The position numbers and the translations under genes are program-made. A stretch of DNA of 64,000 nt from Haliscomenobacteraceae bacterium (GTDB taxonomy: Bacteria > Bacteroidota > Bacteroidia > Chitinophagales > Saprospiraceae), in the NCBI GenBank assembly GCA_947501115.1, contig CANMVX010000012.1, positions 39,788 through 103,787 on the forward strand, given 5' to 3'. Shown piece after piece: positions 49,175 through 58,275 of this stretch; the stretch's first letter is position 1, and every line of letters begins with the position of its first letter. The notes under the pieces were generated by a model. That model saw only the letters and a list, made by a program, of their open reading frames with translations, ran no database searches and was not told the DNA's origin.

Positions 49175-49825
49175 TTAGTCTTGACATTTTTCGCCAAAAC
49201 TTAAATCGCCTGCATCACCTAAACCCGGAACGATATAAGATTTTGCTGTTAACTCTTCATCTACATCACCAATCCAAATATGGGCCTGTGGCAATTTCTG
49301 ATGCACTTGATTTAACCCATCCTTTGAGGCAATAGCTGACACAATATGAATCGATGAAGGAGTACCATACTTAGCTAAATACTCAACCGCCTTTATGATA
49401 GACGCTCCCGTTGCGAGCATAGGATCTATTAAAACAAGACATTTACCGGTAAGATCGGGGCAGGAAACGTATTCCATTTCAATGTCAAATTTTCCACTTC
49501 CGTGATGTTTTCTAAAAGCCGTTAAAAAGGCATTTTCTGCATCATCAAATACGTCTAAAAATCCCTGGTGCATAGGTAGTCCCGCTCTTAAAATAGTTCC
49601 TAAAACGATGGGGGTATTCACCATTGTACAATCGGCAATGCCTAACGGAGTTTGAATTTTTTTTATTTCAAAAGATAAATGCTTACTTAATTCGTGGGCC
49701 ATAAAAACGCCCAGTCTTTGAATATTTCTGCGAAAAAGCACCTTATTCTGTTGCACGGTAACATCGCGTAACTCGGCTAAATAATTACCCGCGATAGAAG
49801 GGGTATCATGAATTATCGTAATCAT
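49175..49825 (-). CDS. upp: uracil phosphoribosyltransferase
   Basis: 216 residues from ATG 49825 (MITIIHDTPS); the longer frame to 49867 adds 14 residues not seen in the family. It makes UMP from uracil and PRPP. Seen are the PRPP-binding loop VLIDPMLATGASIIKAV, TILRAGLPMHQGFLDVFDDA and a C-terminal IGDVDEELTAKSYIVPGLGD with GDAGDLSFG. The start ATG overlaps the upstream gene's TGA by four bases (ATGA), so the two are translationally coupled. Confidence 0.96.
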   Translation of the reverse strand: MITIIHDTPSIAGNYLAELRDVTVQQNKVLFRRNIQRLGVFMAHELSKHLSFEIKKIQTPLGIADCTMVNTPIVLGTILRAGLPMHQGFLDVFDDAENAFLTAFRKHHGSGKFDIEMEYVSCPDLTGKCLVLIDPMLATGASIIKAVEYLAKYGTPSSIHIVSAIASKDGLNQVHQKLPQAHIWIGDVDEELTAKSYIVPGLGDAGDLSFGEKCQD

Positions 49826-51105
49826 ATATTTGTATTTTTTAAAAAGGTGAAATAAATTTCTTCCCACGCCTTCCAGGTTCCCGGACCTGAAAACGAACTA
49901 TTATGAGCAATAAATGTAAAGGTACCTCCCACCGATTTACATTGATTCTCGATGTTTTCAAGGGTAGCTAAAATACCTTCTGAAGTATTTTCTCCATAGA
50001 CCCAAAAGGTCACATCCATGGCCTGAAAAGGATGAATCGTCAAATTGGTACAGACATCACTCTGTTCATCAAACCAGAGAAATGGAAAACAAGTACCCGC
50101 CCGAAAGCCACATTGACTGGCATAACCCATAGAATAATCATTTTCAACCCCTATTTTAAGAAGATTATGGTAAGTATCGGGCATATTTAGCAAAAGATAA
50201 TGTTGTCTCGAATGAATAATCTTTTTTTCAGCTAACGAACATAAGAAGTTATACTCCTTTTGCAGCCATCCAAAGGATAATCCACTTTTCATTGACGGAT
50301 GTAAACCGATGTTGTATTTACTTGATACATCACGGATTAATTGTTTAAACGCTTTGGATTTTAGTCCGACAGCACGATCTAATTTTGATTTATTGCCCAT
50401 CAGCCAAAAAAATATGGGCTGATCTCCCAAAGCGGCATGAGTAGTTAACAAGCGGCTAAAAGTAAAATAAGGATCTACTTCATTACCCGTCAGGACCTGC
50501 CATCTATGATAGATTGAAGAAAAATCACGACGCAGCACATCCCGACAAATACCGTAAAAATGTCTTGGAAGAGAACGATAAAGATAAGCCCAGGCAACAT
50601 CGATATCATAAGAAATTTGTCTTTTGTAAATAGGCAAAGGAACCATAAAAGAAGGCCATTTTTCCTTTAAAAAGTCAAACAACCGAACCTTAACCAGGTC
50701 CACGTAGGGTATTTGCAAATAATTATTCTTGAATGCAACACTATTTTCAGCTTTAAATCGGCCCCAAGCATCGAGATCATTTTTATTATACTCCTCACAT
50801 CTGGCCAATGAATAATAAATAAAAGAAAAAATATCTACATCGAGATTATTTAGAGGAAAGGTAACCAATGCCAAATCAGGTAATAACGGCTCGCTCTTTC
50901 GACGCCACAAATATCCACTATCAGGTATTTGCAAAGCATCCTGTCGAATATACTTATTGCTATAAAAAATGATAGGTCCGGTATATTTGATGGCGAGATC
51001 AACATCATGAGTGATTTGAAAAGAAGAAACTCCCTTAAAAATCCAATCCAGTACATATTGGAATCTATTTGACGAATGTTCGCTATATATTAAAACGTCC
51101 AACAT
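49822..51105 (-). CDS. polysaccharide deacetylase-like protein
   Basis: 427 residues, no signal peptide seen. The N-terminal third (about 1-140) is of the DUF7033 type and holds SLARCEEYNKNDLDAWGRF. The second part has the NodB-like strands ISYDIDVAWAYLYR, NIGLHPSMKSG, HSRQHYLLLNMPDTYHNLLK and CGFRAGTCFPFLWFDEQSD. The usual metal-binding D-H-H set is approximated by the Asp in DIDVAW and the His in GLHPS and SRQHY. The family is common in Bacteroidota and its substrate is unknown. It ends in the upp start (ATGA overlap). Confidence 0.8.
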   Translation of the reverse strand: MLDVLIYSEHSSNRFQYVLDWIFKGVSSFQITHDVDLAIKYTGPIIFYSNKYIRQDALQIPDSGYLWRRKSEPLLPDLALVTFPLNNLDVDIFSFIYYSLARCEEYNKNDLDAWGRFKAENSVAFKNNYLQIPYVDLVKVRLFDFLKEKWPSFMVPLPIYKRQISYDIDVAWAYLYRSLPRHFYGICRDVLRRDFSSIYHRWQVLTGNEVDPYFTFSRLLTTHAALGDQPIFFWLMGNKSKLDRAVGLKSKAFKQLIRDVSSKYNIGLHPSMKSGLSFGWLQKEYNFLCSLAEKKIIHSRQHYLLLNMPDTYHNLLKIGVENDYSMGYASQCGFRAGTCFPFLWFDEQSDVCTNLTIHPFQAMDVTFWVYGENTSEGILATLENIENQCKSVGGTFTFIAHNSSFSGPGTWKAWEEIYFTFLKNTNI

Positions 51106-51275
51106 GTTAAGGTCTGATTTATGGAAGGTAAATTAACATTTTTTTGGTATATTTATCATTATTAAAAAAGCATCTGAAGCTGCATGAACCTAAGCGAGTT
51201 AAAAATTGTATTACATAAAATGAAGTAAAAATGTCCAACGATAAAATAATAAATGCCCATCCTGATTTTAGGTTA

Positions 51276-52076
51276 ATGTATTTGACCTTAACAGGCATGG
51301 TAATATGTGTAAGCCTGGCAGCACAACAGACCTTATCATTGGGAAGAAATAATTACAATCAGGATAAAGGTATATTATTTCAAAAAGAGAGTGGTGTTAA
51401 CGCGCGGGTATATACCAATGGATTTAGTTTTGGCTATCAACTGGGGAAGATAAAAAAGTATAACCTATCGCAATATTACTTTGCAGAATTCGGTGAATTA
51501 AAAGACCCCATTGAATCCAGGCAGCAAAAAAATATTTCTTTGTCAGGACCCAGGGGAACATACCGCGGCTTTATATTTGGCAAACAAAATAATTTTTACC
51601 CCTTAAGAGTAGGCGTTGGAGAGAAGAGATTTTTATCTGAAAAGGGAAAAAGAAAGGGTTTAGCTGTTGGCGTAAGTTACGAGGGAGGACCAACATTAGG
51701 TCTTTTGAAACCCTATTATCTTATTTTAAGGCATACATCTGACAATCCAGGCAATTTCACCAGCATTCGAAGTGAAAGGTACTCTGATGAAAATGCGCCT
51801 CGTTTTTTGAATTGGGACGACATTTTTGGGGCAGATAAACTGACAAAAGGGCTGGATGAACTGGGTATAGTACCTGGTATAAATATAAAGGGAAGTTTAC
51901 ATTTCGATTGGGGCGCTTACGGTGAGTTTATTCGTTCTGCTGAAATTGGTCTTATGGCAGACGCATTTATCAGAGATGTACCCATTCTGGCCGATAATGA
52001 TATCTTAGGCATTAACAATAACCAAAATATTTTCCTCAATTTTTTTGTAAATTTACGCCTTGGAAAAAGGAAATAG
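51276..52076 (+). CDS. putative outer-membrane protein of unknown function
   Basis: 266 residues from ATG 51276 (MYLTLTGMVICVSLAAQQ), chosen because this gives a signal peptide cut after LAAQ; the frame opens already at 51231. The mature part has alternating strands, such as FSFGYQLGKIKKYNLSQYYF, and many Gly and aromatic residues, and ends in a strand IFLNFFVNLRLGK, as in beta barrels. I do not recognise a named family; similar proteins are widespread in Bacteroidota. lipA follows after 23 bases. Confidence 0.7.
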   Translation: MYLTLTGMVICVSLAAQQTLSLGRNNYNQDKGILFQKESGVNARVYTNGFSFGYQLGKIKKYNLSQYYFAEFGELKDPIESRQQKNISLSGPRGTYRGFIFGKQNNFYPLRVGVGEKRFLSEKGKRKGLAVGVSYEGGPTLGLLKPYYLILRHTSDNPGNFTSIRSERYSDENAPRFLNWDDIFGADKLTKGLDELGIVPGINIKGSLHFDWGAYGEFIRSAEIGLMADAFIRDVPILADNDILGINNNQNIFLNFFVNLRLGKRK

Positions 52077-52099
52077 TCATTTAAAGATAATACAGTTTC

Positions 52100-52984
52100 A
52101 TGGTTGAATTACCCATTGCAGGTTCTAAAGAAAGACCTACAAAAAAGCCCGATTGGCTTAGAGTTAAGCTTCCTATTGGACCCGAGTTCAAGAAGGTTCG
52201 GGAATTAGTTGATACCTATAAATTACATACTATATGCCAGTCAGGAAGTTGCCCTAATATGGGTGAATGTTGGGGAGCTGGTACTGCCACTTTTATGATT
52301 TTAGGTAATATATGCACTAGATCTTGTTCTTTTTGTGCCGTAAAAACAGGTAAACCAACAGAATATGACATAGAAGAGCCTGGAAGAGTGGCGGAAGCTG
52401 TTATGTTAATGCAAGTAAAACATGCTGTGATAACCTCTGTAAACAGAGACGAATTAGCAGATAGAGGGGCAGAAGTTTGGTACCAAACCATTCACCAAAT
52501 TAAATTATTGAGCCCAAATACTACCATTGAAAGCCTCATCCCTGATGTAAAAGGAAATTGGGACGCCTTAGAAAGAATGATTAGTGCCGGTCAGGAAATA
52601 GTTTCTCATAATATGGAAACTGTACAAAGACTCTATCGATTAGTGAGACCCCAGGCTAAGTATGACCGGAGTTTAGAACAAATTAAACGAACAAAAGCTT
52701 TTGGAAAAAGAACCAAATCGGGCATAATGGTCGGTCTGGGTGAAACAAAAGAAGAAGTTTTAAAATCTATGGATGATCTGGTAGCTCATGGTTGCGATGT
52801 GCTTACCATTGGACAATATTTACAACCCACTAAAATGCACCTTGACGTTGCTGAATTTATTCACCCCGACACCTTTGCTTTCTATAAAGAGGAGGGTTTA
52901 CGTCGTGGATTTGATTATGTGGAAAGTGGCCCGTTGGTTCGTTCTTCCTATCATGCGGAAAGACATTTAATTCCAACCAAATAA
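52100..52984 (+). CDS. lipA: lipoyl synthase
   Basis: 294 residues. A radical SAM enzyme that inserts two sulfurs into octanoyl groups on lipoyl domains. The auxiliary cluster cysteines are in [13 protein letters not shown] and the SAM cluster CxxxCxxC in [10 protein letters not shown]. The C-terminal RSSYHAER with the third auxiliary ligand Ser is present. Its 3' end overlaps the convergent phosphatase-like gene by 18 bases (52967-52984). lipB is not in the window. Confidence 0.97.
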   Translation: MVELPIAGSKERPTKKPDWLRVKLPIGPEFKKVRELVDTYKLHTICQSGSCPNMGECWGAGTATFMILGNICTRSCSFCAVKTGKPTEYDIEEPGRVAEAVMLMQVKHAVITSVNRDELADRGAEVWYQTIHQIKLLSPNTTIESLIPDVKGNWDALERMISAGQEIVSHNMETVQRLYRLVRPQAKYDRSLEQIKRTKAFGKRTKSGIMVGLGETKEEVLKSMDDLVAHGCDVLTIGQYLQPTKMHLDVAEFIHPDTFAFYKEEGLRRGFDYVESGPLVRSSYHAERHLIPTK

Positions 52985-54070
52985 AGCTTTTAATCTCGGT
53001 AAAAAGTCTACATTTTCAAAAAATCCGGTAAATTTAATGGCACCCGGACCTTGAGAAAATACAGGGACTAAAGTTCCTGTGGTTGCTTTTCCTGTAAATT
53101 CATGTTGTAATTTCTCTCGCTTTGAGCCTGGGTTTACCGAGTATCCTCCTGTTTCATACGCCGACGTAACAATAACCAGCGTTTCCTTATCCCTTTCAGC
53201 AAAATCCAGGACTTTCGCCAGGGCTTCATCAAAATCATTGTATTCAGAAAGCATATACTCGGGGTTATTGAGTTTTGCACCCAAAGCAATTTGCGCACTA
53301 TTCACCAATAAAAAGAACCCATCCTTTTTTTTATCTTTTTTACTTAGAAAATCAATAGCAAAAGAAACGGCGGACGATAAATATTTTCTTCCCTCTGTCA
53401 CGGAGAGAGGCCAGTCAAGCGCCGTAAAAGCAACATATTTTTTTGAAAAATCAGCTGTGGGAAAGGATTTTGCCTCCGGAAGAATGGACAAAGTCTGATA
53501 ACCCTGATGCTGAAGGTCTTCCAGTAGATTTTTTTTATCTTGTCTGTCTGTAAAAAATTTCTCCCCACCACCAATAATCAGATCTAAAGGCGAGCCGGGT
53601 AATTGGGAAGCAATGTATTCCTCATTCTTATAACCAGAAGAATGAGCCCAAAAGGCAGCTGACGACACGTGGGTCATGCTTGCCGTGGTAACAACCCCCG
53701 TTTTCATATTATTATCAGCCCCTATTTTTACCATCGACGGAATGGATATTGAATCCATATTAACCCCTAAGGCACCGTCAAAAGATTTCACACCGCAGGC
53801 AATCGCTGTAGCGGCGGCGGCGGGATCGGAATTTAGACTATTAAAAGAGTTCGTTTTCTGTAGCCCAATAAACGGCATTTTTTCAACCAACAGTGCATGG
53901 TTGTATTGATATAAACTACCAGACATTTGGTTTATCCCAACACCGTCGGCTATCATTAAAATGATATTTACAGGTTTCGAATGTTTTATCAAATCTTGCG
54001 TTGACCCAATAAAAGGGGATAGGATTAATCCCGAACAAACAAACCCGATATTTAAAAACTTCATCATCAT
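52967..54070 (-). CDS. alkaline phosphatase-fold protein, probably catalytically inactive
   Basis: 367 residues with a signal peptide (about 1-25). The fold is clear: [59 protein letters not shown] and [20 protein letters not shown] match PhoA-type blocks in order. The active site is not. The nucleophile Ser is Pro (P83 in DPAAAATA, family DSAAAATA); the Glu, Asp and His of VEGxQIDWAGH are N257, A262 and K266; the Asp-His of TADHETGG are A304-Y305; the His before TGT is T330. Only D42 and a Ser for the Mg-site Thr remain. I infer a pseudoenzyme with a binding or structural role. Its start overlaps the dprA stop (TAATG). Confidence 0.88.
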   Translation of the reverse strand: MMMKFLNIGFVCSGLILSPFIGSTQDLIKHSKPVNIILMIADGVGINQMSGSLYQYNHALLVEKMPFIGLQKTNSFNSLNSDPAAAATAIACGVKSFDGALGVNMDSISIPSMVKIGADNNMKTGVVTTASMTHVSSAAFWAHSSGYKNEEYIASQLPGSPLDLIIGGGEKFFTDRQDKKNLLEDLQHQGYQTLSILPEAKSFPTADFSKKYVAFTALDWPLSVTEGRKYLSSAVSFAIDFLSKKDKKKDGFFLLVNSAQIALGAKLNNPEYMLSEYNDFDEALAKVLDFAERDKETLVIVTSAYETGGYSVNPGSKREKLQHEFTGKATTGTLVPVFSQGPGAIKFTGFFENVDFLPRLKALFGWN

Positions 54071-55158
54071 TATATCAATTTTAGATACCTTTTTCCCGGT
54101 AATTCTTTAATCAAGCCTTTAAATTCCATATTCAACAAAAGTTGTGTTAACGCACCAATGGAAAGCTGAGCATGAATAAAAAGGTATTCCAAAGAAATAG
54201 GATGGGCATCAATGTATAAATCTAACAAAAATATTTCTTGTGGTTCCAAAAAAGGAATAATCATTTGTTTTTCCTGTAACTCATTCCATTGAAGAATACG
54301 AACGATATCTTCAGAAGCTGAAACAAGAGAAGCCTCTTGCGTTTTTATCATTTTCAAACAACCTGCAGACCATTTATCCGATATTCTACCGGGTAAGGCC
54401 ATGACTTCCTTATGATAATCATTAGCAAGTTGAGCTGTTATCATAGAACCGCCTCTTTCAGCTGTTTCAACTACTAACACACCGTCACTTAGTCCTGCGA
54501 TAATTCTATTTCTCATTGGAAAGAACTCCTTTTCAGCCCTCACAGACCAGGGATATTCGGAAAGAATGGCACCTTGTTTTGATATTTTATCTGCCAATTC
54601 GCGATGATCTGCCGGATAAATACTACCAAGACCGTGTGCTATAACTCCCACAGTGCGCAAATCATTCTTAAGGCAAAACAGGTGAGCCGCTGCATCAACC
54701 CCAAAAGCGAGACCGCTGACAATAATTGGATTAAATGATTTTAAACCGTCTAAAATTTTTCCCAACGCTTCAATGCCATGAGAAGAGGGCTTTCTCGTAC
54801 CAACCACCGATAGGATAAACCTATGTTCCCAGTCCAAATGCCCCTGTTGATACAACACAATGGGGCTATCCGGTAAAAGAGATAATCGAGAAGGGTAAAG
54901 AGGCGATTTAAAATAAAGTACTTTTATTTTTTTTTCTTCACATATCCCCAACTCTTGCTCTGCCGTAACGAGTACTTTTCCAGAGCGTATTTCATTAACT
55001 ATATTATTTCCTACACCTGGAATCTTTAATAATTGCCGGGCGGAAGCATTAAAGACTTCTTCGGGTGACCCACAATAATGAATAAGCTGACGCCCCAGGA
55101 CTGGACCGACATGGTGAATTTTTGTTAACCCTACGGCAAACAACATACTATGTTCCAT
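54070..55158 (-). CDS. dprA: DNA-processing protein DprA
   Basis: 362 residues. It loads RecA on single-stranded DNA taken up in transformation. An N-terminal helix-hairpin-helix part has KIHHVGPVLGRQLIHYCGSP and KIPGVGNNIVNEI. The Rossmann-like DprA domain has VVGTRKPSSHGIEAL, SGLAFGVDAAAH, VIAHGLGSIYPADHRELADK, RNRIIAGLSDGVLVVETAE and GSMITAQLANDYHKEVMALP. A C-terminal winged-helix part (about 300-362) is present. Its TAA overlaps the ATG of the phosphatase-like gene. Confidence 0.96.
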   Translation of the reverse strand: MEHSMLFAVGLTKIHHVGPVLGRQLIHYCGSPEEVFNASARQLLKIPGVGNNIVNEIRSGKVLVTAEQELGICEEKKIKVLYFKSPLYPSRLSLLPDSPIVLYQQGHLDWEHRFILSVVGTRKPSSHGIEALGKILDGLKSFNPIIVSGLAFGVDAAAHLFCLKNDLRTVGVIAHGLGSIYPADHRELADKISKQGAILSEYPWSVRAEKEFFPMRNRIIAGLSDGVLVVETAERGGSMITAQLANDYHKEVMALPGRISDKWSAGCLKMIKTQEASLVSASEDIVRILQWNELQEKQMIIPFLEPQEIFLLDLYIDAHPISLEYLFIHAQLSIGALTQLLLNMEFKGLIKELPGKRYLKLI

Positions 55159-55246
55159 ACTACGCGAACTGATTGGTTAAAAAATCAGGCGTAAAGGGGT
55201 AGAATACTTAGTTAAGGGAGTAAAAAAGAAGTAAGGTCAAAAAAAA

Positions 55247-56395
55247 TCAGGGTAAATGGTCAATAGCCACATTTAAGTCATCGATTAAATCGCTGACATC
55301 TTCAATACCTACACTAAGTCGAATTAAAGAGTCTGTCAAACCTACTTTAAGTCTCTCCTCCCTGGGGATAGAAGCGTGAGTCATTGTTGCTGGGTGTCCA
55401 ATTAAAGATTCAACGCCCCCCAATGATTCAGCTAAAGTAAATAACTTGGTATTAGACAATAATTTTTCAGCATAATCGAGGGTATCGGTAAACAAATTGA
55501 AGGAAACCATACCACCAAAGTGCCTCATTTGGGAAGCTGCGATATCATGGCCTGGATGATCTATGAAACCGGGATAAAACACTTGTTTAATTTTCGAATG
55601 AGACCTAAGAAAATCAGCAATTTTAGCTGCATTTTGGCAGGCTCTTTCCACGCGAATGTGCAATGTTTTGATACCACGTAAAATCAAAAAACAATCTTGA
55701 GGCCCTGGAACGGCACCTACTGCATTTTGAATAAACTTTAATTTCTGAGCATATAATTCGCTATTGGTTACTACGGCACCGTGAACTACATCGGAATGAC
55801 CACCTATATATTTAGTAGCGGAATGAAGCACGATATCTGCCCCCAGATCGAGCGGATTTTGCAGATACGGAGAAGCGAAAGTATTATCAACACACGTTAG
55901 GATTCCCTTTTTTTTTGCAATAGTACAAATAGCTAAAATATCTACAATATTCAGCATGGGATTAGTTGGGGTTTCAATCCAAATTAACTTAGTTTCGGGT
56001 CTGATAGCAGACTCAAAAGCAGATAGATTGTTCATACCCACGAACCTACTTTTAATACCAAAACCACCATGAACCTTAGTCAACAATCTATATGAACCTC
56101 CATATAAATCGTCACAAGCCAGCACTTCGTCCCCTGGCTGTAAAAGTCTGATGACTGCATCCATAGCGGCAAGGCCACTACTAAAACAGATACCGAATTT
56201 ACCATTTTCCAATGCGGCCAGATTATCTTCCAAAACGGTACGAGTAGGATTGCCTGTTCTGGCATATTCGTATCCTTTATGCACACCTGGAGAGGATTGC
56301 GCATAGGTTGAGGTTTGATAAATGGGAGTCATTACCGCCCCTGTTGCCGGGTCCGGTTCAATTCCTGCATGAATTGCTTTAGTACCAAATTTCAT
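55247..56395 (-). CDS. cystathionine gamma-synthase / gamma-lyase family PLP enzyme
   Basis: 382 residues. Seen are TPIYQTSTYAQSSPGVHKGY, YARTGNPTRTVLEDNLAALE, the PLP-binding DLYGGSYRL and IETPTNPMLNIVDI, and the Schiff-base Lys in HSATKYIGGHSD. The family covers cystathionine gamma-synthase, gamma-lyase and O-acylhomoserine sulfhydrylases; sequence alone by eye does not tell which, so the role is methionine/cysteine transsulfuration. It begins 40 bases after the HU terminator. Confidence 0.93.
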   Translation of the reverse strand: MKFGTKAIHAGIEPDPATGAVMTPIYQTSTYAQSSPGVHKGYEYARTGNPTRTVLEDNLAALENGKFGICFSSGLAAMDAVIRLLQPGDEVLACDDLYGGSYRLLTKVHGGFGIKSRFVGMNNLSAFESAIRPETKLIWIETPTNPMLNIVDILAICTIAKKKGILTCVDNTFASPYLQNPLDLGADIVLHSATKYIGGHSDVVHGAVVTNSELYAQKLKFIQNAVGAVPGPQDCFLILRGIKTLHIRVERACQNAAKIADFLRSHSKIKQVFYPGFIDHPGHDIAASQMRHFGGMVSFNLFTDTLDYAEKLLSNTKLFTLAESLGGVESLIGHPATMTHASIPREERLKVGLTDSLIRLSVGIEDVSDLIDDLNVAIDHLP

Positions 56396-56435
56396 GACGC
56401 TTTTTTATTTAAATTAATGACGAGAGGTAAAAATT

Positions 56436-56470
56436 AAAAGGGCAATCTATATAATCAAGATTGCCCTTTT
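56436..56470 (-). terminator. rho-independent terminator of the HU gene
   Basis: A 13-base-pair stem (AAAAGGGCAATCT with AGATTGCCCTTTT, 9-base loop) lies 32 bases after the HU stop on the minus strand and is followed by a T-rich stretch (TTAATTTTTACC). Confidence 0.87.
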
Positions 56471-56502
56471 TTTCTCTTGTCGTTCAAAGTTTAACTTTCT
56501 GC

Positions 56503-56775
56503 TTAATTTACAGCATCAGATAATTCTTTACCTGCTTTAAACTTCACTGAATTTTTACTTTCAATAGTTAAAGTTTCACCTGTTCTTGGGTTACGACCAC
56601 TTCTAGCTTCTCTGTGTGACACTGAGAAGGTGCCGAAACCGATAAGTGTTACTTTTCCGCCTTCTTTTAGCTCTTGTCCAATTCCTTCTACTACAGCATT
56701 AAGAGCGTCAGTAGCTTGTACTTTTGTGATTTTTGCACTAGATGCAATTTTGTTGATAAGATCTCCCTTGTTCAT
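56503..56775 (-). CDS. HU-family DNA-binding protein
   Basis: 90 residues, the standard size of HU. It bends DNA and organises the nucleoid. Seen are MNKGDLINKIASSAKITKVQ, GKVTLIGFGTFSVSHREARS, the DNA-contact GRNPRTGE at the tip of the beta arm, and KFKAGKELSDAVN. It has the length and motif of a plain HU, without the extra C-terminal repeats seen in longer Bacteroidota variants. Confidence 0.96.
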   Translation of the reverse strand: MNKGDLINKIASSAKITKVQATDALNAVVEGIGQELKEGGKVTLIGFGTFSVSHREARSGRNPRTGETLTIESKNSVKFKAGKELSDAVN

Positions 56776-56936
56776 TTAAAATAGTTTTTAAGTTTAATTT
56801 TCCCCATCAAAAATAAGTTCGTAAATGTAAGCATAATAATTAGATAAATCAAGCACAACTTGATTCATTTATTGCTATTTTTACAAAACAAATATAACCT
56901 ATTCTTCAAAAAATCAGGGAATTATAATTTATTATC

Positions 56937-57140
56937 ATGAAAAATCGCATCTTTTTTATTACAGTTTTATTCCTTTCCGTCATTTACAGTAGCTGCAATA
57001 GGAAAACAGGGTGCCCTGCCATGAATCAAACAGCAGATTTTCGAAAAAATAATTCACTGAAAAAACCAGCTGAAACAAGACTTTTCTCAAAAAAAAGCAA
57101 GATTAAATATTACCCAAACCAGGGAGTTAAGAAACCTTAG
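56937..57140 (+). CDS. small lipoprotein of unknown function
   Basis: 67 residues. Signal peptide with lipobox VIYSSCNRK gives a mature lipoprotein of about 48 residues that is basic (many Lys/Arg) and has a second Cys in TGCPAMNQ. No family recognised. It runs convergent with the permease gene and overlaps its 3' end by 14 bases. The lipobox and positive leader make a real gene likely despite the small size. Confidence 0.6.
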   Translation: MKNRIFFITVLFLSVIYSSCNRKTGCPAMNQTADFRKNNSLKKPAETRLFSKKSKIKYYPNQGVKKP

Positions 57141-58275
57141 ATTCTAATTTCTCCCCCATTTTTTGAAGGCTAAAAAGAATTAAAAAAATAGCTAATCCTG
57201 GAAAAACCGCTAACCACCAGGCAGAGGGGTTTTCTCTTACTTGCTGCATTTGGCTACCCCAGCTTATGGTCCCCGCTGGCATGCCAATACCTAAATATCC
57301 TAAATATGCCTCAAGTAAAATAGCTCCTGCAAAACTATAGGCAAAAGTTATCCACACTGAGCCCATGGCATTAGGTAAAATATGTTTCCAACAAATAAGG
57401 AAATTCTTTATGCCTAAAAGTTGCGCGGCCTGAATATATTCCAAATCTCTGATTCTTAAAAATTCTGCTCTTACCAAACGAGCTATACCCGTCCATCTTA
57501 TGAGCGCAATAAGTATAATAACATGAAATAAAGTTGGATTTTTTATCAATGGAAGTAAAGCGAGCAAAAAAAATAGCGCTGGGATGGCATCTATTGCCTG
57601 AATGATTAAACTTATAATCCAATCTATAGGTAGAGAGGTACTCTTACCCATAAATGGCAGGGCGTAAACAAGTGCCCCGATGAGTAACCAGATACCCAAC
57701 CAAATTAAAACACTTAGATTATTCCCATTTGTTTCAACACCCTGATACATCCAATACACAAAACCAATGACCCAGAAAAGCAAAACAAAAGCCTTGTAAA
57801 CAGGTACATTAAACCGATCGTTCCCATAAAAACCAGCTAAACCACCCATAAATATACCGACTAGTCCTGCGATAAAAATCGATAAAAAACCTATACTCAA
57901 AGCCAACCTGAAACCTCTAATCCAGCCAGCTAAAACATCCCTTCCAATTCTATCGGTTCCCATCCAATGCCTGTCCCAAAATCCATTTGTATTTTGAACA
58001 GCAAATGGACTTTTTAATCCAAGATTTTTACGATCAATGGTTTCAGGACTATAAGGAACCAGCGTTTTCACTACTTTCTCATAAGGTATGTTACTCCAAT
58101 TTTCATTTTGAAAAGCAGCTGGCCAGTCTATCCAACCTAATTTTACAAAAGGAACTTCAAATAATGGGAAGTAAGATTTTCCATCATATTGACAATAAAC
58201 AGGTTTTTCGTTAGCTATCCAGTCACCAAAAATAGCAAGGAAAAGAACTATAAGAAAAAAGATTTTTAACTTCAT
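57127..58275 (-). CDS. ABC transporter permease, OppC/YejE-like
   Basis: 382 residues, longer than E. coli OppC (302). After the first membrane helix a long periplasmic loop (about 22-110) has NEKPVYCQYDGKSYFPLF and WMGTDRIGRDVLAGWIRGFR, as in YejE-type permeases. Two extra hydrophobic segments lie at about 155-210. The EAA signature that contacts the ATPase is EYIQAAQLLGIKNFLICWKH. It imports peptides or similar compounds with the next two genes. The start overlaps the OppB-type stop by four bases (ATGA). Confidence 0.9.
   Translation of the reverse strand: MKLKIFFLIVLFLAIFGDWIANEKPVYCQYDGKSYFPLFEVPFVKLGWIDWPAAFQNENWSNIPYEKVVKTLVPYSPETIDRKNLGLKSPFAVQNTNGFWDRHWMGTDRIGRDVLAGWIRGFRLALSIGFLSIFIAGLVGIFMGGLAGFYGNDRFNVPVYKAFVLLFWVIGFVYWMYQGVETNGNNLSVLIWLGIWLLIGALVYALPFMGKSTSLPIDWIISLIIQAIDAIPALFFLLALLPLIKNPTLFHVIILIALIRWTGIARLVRAEFLRIRDLEYIQAAQLLGIKNFLICWKHILPNAMGSVWITFAYSFAGAILLEAYLGYLGIGMPAGTISWGSQMQQVRENPSAWWLAVFPGLAIFLILFSLQKMGEKLESKVS

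Noticed and set aside
49826..49867. Longer N-terminus for upp (MGRNLFHLFKK...)
   Set aside because: Not seen in the family, and the ATG at 49825 forms an ATGA overlap with the upstream gene.
53079..53498. 139-codon plus-strand ORF opposite the phosphatase-like gene
   Set aside because: Shadow frame with serine/phenylalanine-rich composition and no motif; the minus-strand frame matches a family throughout.
52967..54070. Frameshift or sequencing error as the cause of lost phosphatase residues
   Set aside because: Substitutions are scattered single residues within otherwise aligned motifs, and the frame is continuous over 367 codons.
56810..56896. TATTTTTG and TATATTTG boxes upstream of the HU gene
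   Set aside because: Neither has a TTTG at the right distance; in AT-rich DNA single boxes are expected by chance, so no promoter was called.
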